The notes under the pieces: model-generated
The model's input: the letters and a program-made list of their open reading frames with translations, nothing else
What the model was told of the DNA's origin: nothing
Databases searched by the model: none
Part shown: positions 11,335-13,815 of the stretch, one piece after another
How the letters are laid out: every line of letters starts with the position of its first letter
Numbering within the stretch: position 1 is the first letter of the stretch
DNA from: PALSA-1006 sp964532405
GTDB taxonomy: Bacteria; Pseudomonadota; Gammaproteobacteria; Burkholderiales; Gallionellaceae
Assembly: GCA_964532405.1 (NCBI GenBank)
Contig: CAZHIC010000049.1
Span: 1 to 13,815 of the forward strand
DNA length: 13,815 nucleotides
Direction: 5' to 3'
Made by a program: the position numbers and the translations under genes

Positions 11335-13755
11335 ATGCCGATCACCAACCTGACTCCCGCCGAACTTCGCCTCACCATCGCGCACGACACCCTCGGTTTC
11401 TCCGACACGTCCGAACTGGTCGAACAGGTGCTGCCGTGGATCGGGCAGGAGCGCGCTGAAATGGCCGCGCGTTTCGGCCTCGGCATGGATCAGGCGGATT
11501 ACAACCTGTTCGTGCTGGGTGAAGTCGGTAGCGGGCGCTCTTCGCTGCTCAAGCAGGCGATGCAGGCGGCTGCCGCCAATCGGATAGTGCCCCCCGACTT
11601 GTGCTACCTGCACAACTTCGCCACGCCGGAAAGGCCGCAGGCACTGCGCCTGCCGGCCGGACAAGGACGCCTGCTGCGCGAGCTGATGATGCAGATGGTT
11701 AAGTCGTTGCAAACCGAAATACCGCAGCGGCTGGAAGGACAGGATTTCAAGGCCGAAAGCGAACGCATTGAAAAAACCTACAAGACCGAAGAAACCAAAA
11801 ACTATGCCGAACTCGAAGCCTTTAGCGAAGCCCGCCACTTCGCGTTGCGCCGCGATGCCGGACGTCTGGTCTTCACGCTGCTGGGTAAAAAAGGCCACAC
11901 GCTGACCGAAGATGAAGTCGTCATCCTGCCCAAGGAACGCCGTGCCGAAATCGAGCGGGCCGAGCAGGAACTGCGCACCGAGATCACCCGCTATTTCGAG
12001 AAGACCCGCCCGTTGGAGCGGCTGATGAACGAAGCGCTGGCGGCGTTGCGGCGTCAGGTGGTGAAGCCGTTACTGGAGCGCGAATTGCAGGAGATTCGCA
12101 ACGGTTTGAAGAAACAAATCAAGGATGCCGCCAAGCTCAATGCCTATCTGGAGCATGTGCAGCACGACGTGCTCGAACATCTGGAACTGTTCAAAGTATC
12201 CGACAGCGACGAAGAGCTGCGGCAGGAAGCACTGACCGTTGTGCTCACTCGCTACCGGGTCAATCTGATCGTGGACAACGAGGGCGCAAAAGGTGCGCCG
12301 GTGATCGTCGAAGACAATCCCCTGTTCCGCTCGCTGTTCGGCAGCATCGAATACCAGTCGGAGAACGACGTGCTGGTGACCGACTTCACCCGCATCCGCG
12401 CGGGCAGCCTGCTCAAGGCGCACGGCGGCTTTCTCATGCTGCACCTGCGCGATTTGTTCGCCGACGGCCTGGTGCGGGAGAAGCTGCGGCGCTTCCTGCG
12501 CAGCGGCAGATTGCAGATCGAAGAGCCGGGCACGGCCTTCGCGCCGATTGCGGCGGTTTCGCTCGAACCCGAGGCGGTGGATGTCGATGTCAAGATCATC
12601 CTGATCGGTTCGCGCGAACAGTATTACGAGTTGCAGGAAGAAGACCCGGAGTTCGCGCGCCGCTTTCGCGTAAAGGTGGACTTCGTCGAAAGCTTTTTAT
12701 CCGGTGCAGAAACCCGTCGTGCTTCAGCGATCTTTGTCGCGCATACGTGTCGCAATCTGGGGCTGCCGCATTTCTCCGCCGCCGCCGTCGCGCGCCTGCT
12801 GGAAGATAGCCACCGCGAGGTGGACGACCAGTCGCGCCAGAGTGCGATCTTCGCCCGCACCGAAGCGTTGGTGATGGAAAGCGCCGCGTTATGTCGCGCG
12901 CGCGCCGCCCGTCTGGTCGAGTTGCAGGATGTCGATGCGGCACTGCGCGCGCGCGTCCTGCGCCACGACTACCCCGATCAGCGCCTGCAGGAAGCCATCG
13001 CCGAGGGCGACTTGCTGATTACCGTGCATGGCGAGAAAGTGGGGCAACTCAACGGGCTGAGCCAAGTAGATTATGGGGACTATCGTTTCGGTTTTCCGAC
13101 ACAACTTACGGCGCGCACATTTGCAGGTGAGGACGGTTTGCTCAACATCGAACGCGAAGTGGAAATGTCCGGGCCGATCCACGACAAGGGCGTATTCATT
13201 CTGCATAACTATCTTTCCGCGCTATTCGCCCATAATGCGCCGCTCGCGCTCAACGCCTCTATCGTGTTCGAACAGGAATACAACGGGGTGGAAGGCGACT
13301 CCGCTTCCTGTGCCGAATTTTACGCATTGCTATCAGCGTTGTCCGGTTTGCCGCTCAAACAGGGCATCGCTGTGACCGGTGCGCTCAACCAGCACGGCGA
13401 AGTATTGCCGATAGGCGGCCTCAACGAAAAAATCGAGGGTTATTTCCGCGTCTGCGAAAGCGCCGGATTGGACGGCAGTCAGGGCGTGCTGATCCCGCAC
13501 CGCAACCGCCGCCACCTGATGCTGGAGCGCAAGGTCGTCGATGCGGTTGCACAGGGGGTGTTCCATATCTACACTGCCAATCATGTGAGCGAAGGTATCG
13601 AACTGCTCACCGGAGTACCCGCAGGCATTGCCAACGCGACAGGCATCTTCCCGCGCAACAGCGTGCTGGGGCACGCTCAAAAAACCTTGCAGGCTTATCG
13701 CCGCGCCTTCCACTCGTCTGAACACCAGAAAGATGGGCGAAAGCCTTCGCGTTAG
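11335..13755 (+). CDS. Lon-like ATP-dependent protease (COG1067/YcbZ-type) with altered ATPase motifs
   Basis: This is an 806-residue cytoplasmic protein of the AAA-plus-Lon-protease group distinct from classical LonA: no LonA N-terminal substrate domain is seen. Residues 1-125 hold the start of the ATPase with a Walker A-like GEVGSGRSS (62-70). Residues 130-285 are a long charged helical insert, probably coiled coil. GGFLMLHLRDLF (364-375) takes the Walker B place, and DPEFARRFRVKVDF (437-450) is typical of the family. The Lon protease domain spans about 560-760, with nucleophile Ser656 in GDSAS and Lys699 in GGLNEKIEGYF, so the proteolytic dyad is intact. In the P-loop the usual Lys is Arg68, and the Walker B acidic pair is missing, so ATP hydrolysis may be weak or absent. 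The start lacks a strong ribosome site (GGA at 11325-11327). The 90 bases upstream hold no promoter I would trust. Confidence 0.9.
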   Translation: MPITNLTPAELRLTIAHDTLGFSDTSELVEQVLPWIGQERAEMAARFGLGMDQADYNLFVLGEVGSGRSSLLKQAMQAAAANRIVPPDLCYLHNFATPERPQALRLPAGQGRLLRELMMQMVKSLQTEIPQRLEGQDFKAESERIEKTYKTEETKNYAELEAFSEARHFALRRDAGRLVFTLLGKKGHTLTEDEVVILPKERRAEIERAEQELRTEITRYFEKTRPLERLMNEALAALRRQVVKPLLERELQEIRNGLKKQIKDAAKLNAYLEHVQHDVLEHLELFKVSDSDEELRQEALTVVLTRYRVNLIVDNEGAKGAPVIVEDNPLFRSLFGSIEYQSENDVLVTDFTRIRAGSLLKAHGGFLMLHLRDLFADGLVREKLRRFLRSGRLQIEEPGTAFAPIAAVSLEPEAVDVDVKIILIGSREQYYELQEEDPEFARRFRVKVDFVESFLSGAETRRASAIFVAHTCRNLGLPHFSAAAVARLLEDSHREVDDQSRQSAIFARTEALVMESAALCRARAARLVELQDVDAALRARVLRHDYPDQRLQEAIAEGDLLITVHGEKVGQLNGLSQVDYGDYRFGFPTQLTARTFAGEDGLLNIEREVEMSGPIHDKGVFILHNYLSALFAHNAPLALNASIVFEQEYNGVEGDSASCAEFYALLSALSGLPLKQGIAVTGALNQHGEVLPIGGLNEKIEGYFRVCESAGLDGSQGVLIPHRNRRHLMLERKVVDAVAQGVFHIYTANHVSEGIELLTGVPAGIANATGIFPRNSVLGHAQKTLQAYRRAFHSSEHQKDGRKPSR

Positions 13756-13784
13756 CACAGCCCCCGGTGTCAGACTAGTTGTCG

Positions 13785-13806
13785 CCTCAAAAAATTAACT
13801 TTGAGG
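13785..13806. terminator. Hairpin after the Lon-like protease gene
   Basis: CCTCAAA (13785-13791) pairs with TTTGAGG (13800-13806) around an eight-base AT-rich loop, 30 bases after the stop codon. It could end transcription, though no T-run follows. The window ends nine bases later, so the next gene is not visible. Confidence 0.35.
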
Positions 13807-13815
13807 TATGGAGGC

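Noticed and set aside
11296..11898. Minus-strand 200-codon frame opposite the Lon-like gene
   Set aside because: It has no recognisable domain and lies wholly opposite a clear protein-coding gene plus its start region.
1..13815. CRISPR array, tRNA or rRNA genes
   Set aside because: No direct-repeat array with spacers, no cloverleaf with a recognisable T-arm and no rRNA-like sequence was noticed on either strand.

Overview
The window looks like a betaproteobacterial chromosome segment. The basis is the grpE-dnaK-dnaJ order with RpoH (sigma-32)-type promoter motifs, a moderately GC-rich coding style, and protein sequences resembling Nitrosomonadales/Gallionellaceae-type homologues. The taxonomic placement is inference; no rRNA or other marker gene is present.

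Layout. (1) 1-677: a BrnT/BrnA type II toxin-antitoxin pair on the minus strand, with its own promoter and a palindrome over the -35 box. (2) 767-4874: the DnaK chaperone operon on the plus strand (grpE, dnaK, dnaJ). A near-consensus heat-shock promoter lies before grpE and a weaker one before dnaK. The two intergenic gaps are filled by structured repeats: an inverted pair of GC-rich REP-like hairpins between grpE and dnaK, and a 144-nt element with CCACAGAG ends between dnaK and dnaJ. A strong hairpin follows dnaJ. (3) 4925-9822: a Type III restriction-modification locus on the minus strand (mod then res, 11 nt apart), divergent from a small XRE/Cro-type regulator. Their 90-nt intergenic region holds an inverted repeat sitting on the predicted mod promoter. 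(4) 9879-10360: a PemK/MazF-family toxin on the minus strand. The reading frame coupled to it keeps only the C-terminal, toxin-binding tail of a MazE/PemI-type antitoxin. (5) 10549-13755: plus-strand genes for protein-L-isoaspartate O-methyltransferase (pcm) and a large Lon-like protease with an intact Ser-Lys dyad but altered ATPase motifs.

Taken together, protein-quality-control genes (GrpE/DnaK/DnaJ, Pcm, Lon-like protease) flank a block of defence and addiction genes (Type III R-M, XRE, PemK, with BrnTA on the far side). The most interesting points are the degraded antitoxin beside an intact PemK, the operator-like repeat between mod and the XRE gene, the low-GC target-recognition segment inside mod, and the inverted-repeat element that supplies the leader and Shine-Dalgarno of dnaJ. 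No completely new system is evident; the novelty is in regulation and gene decay.
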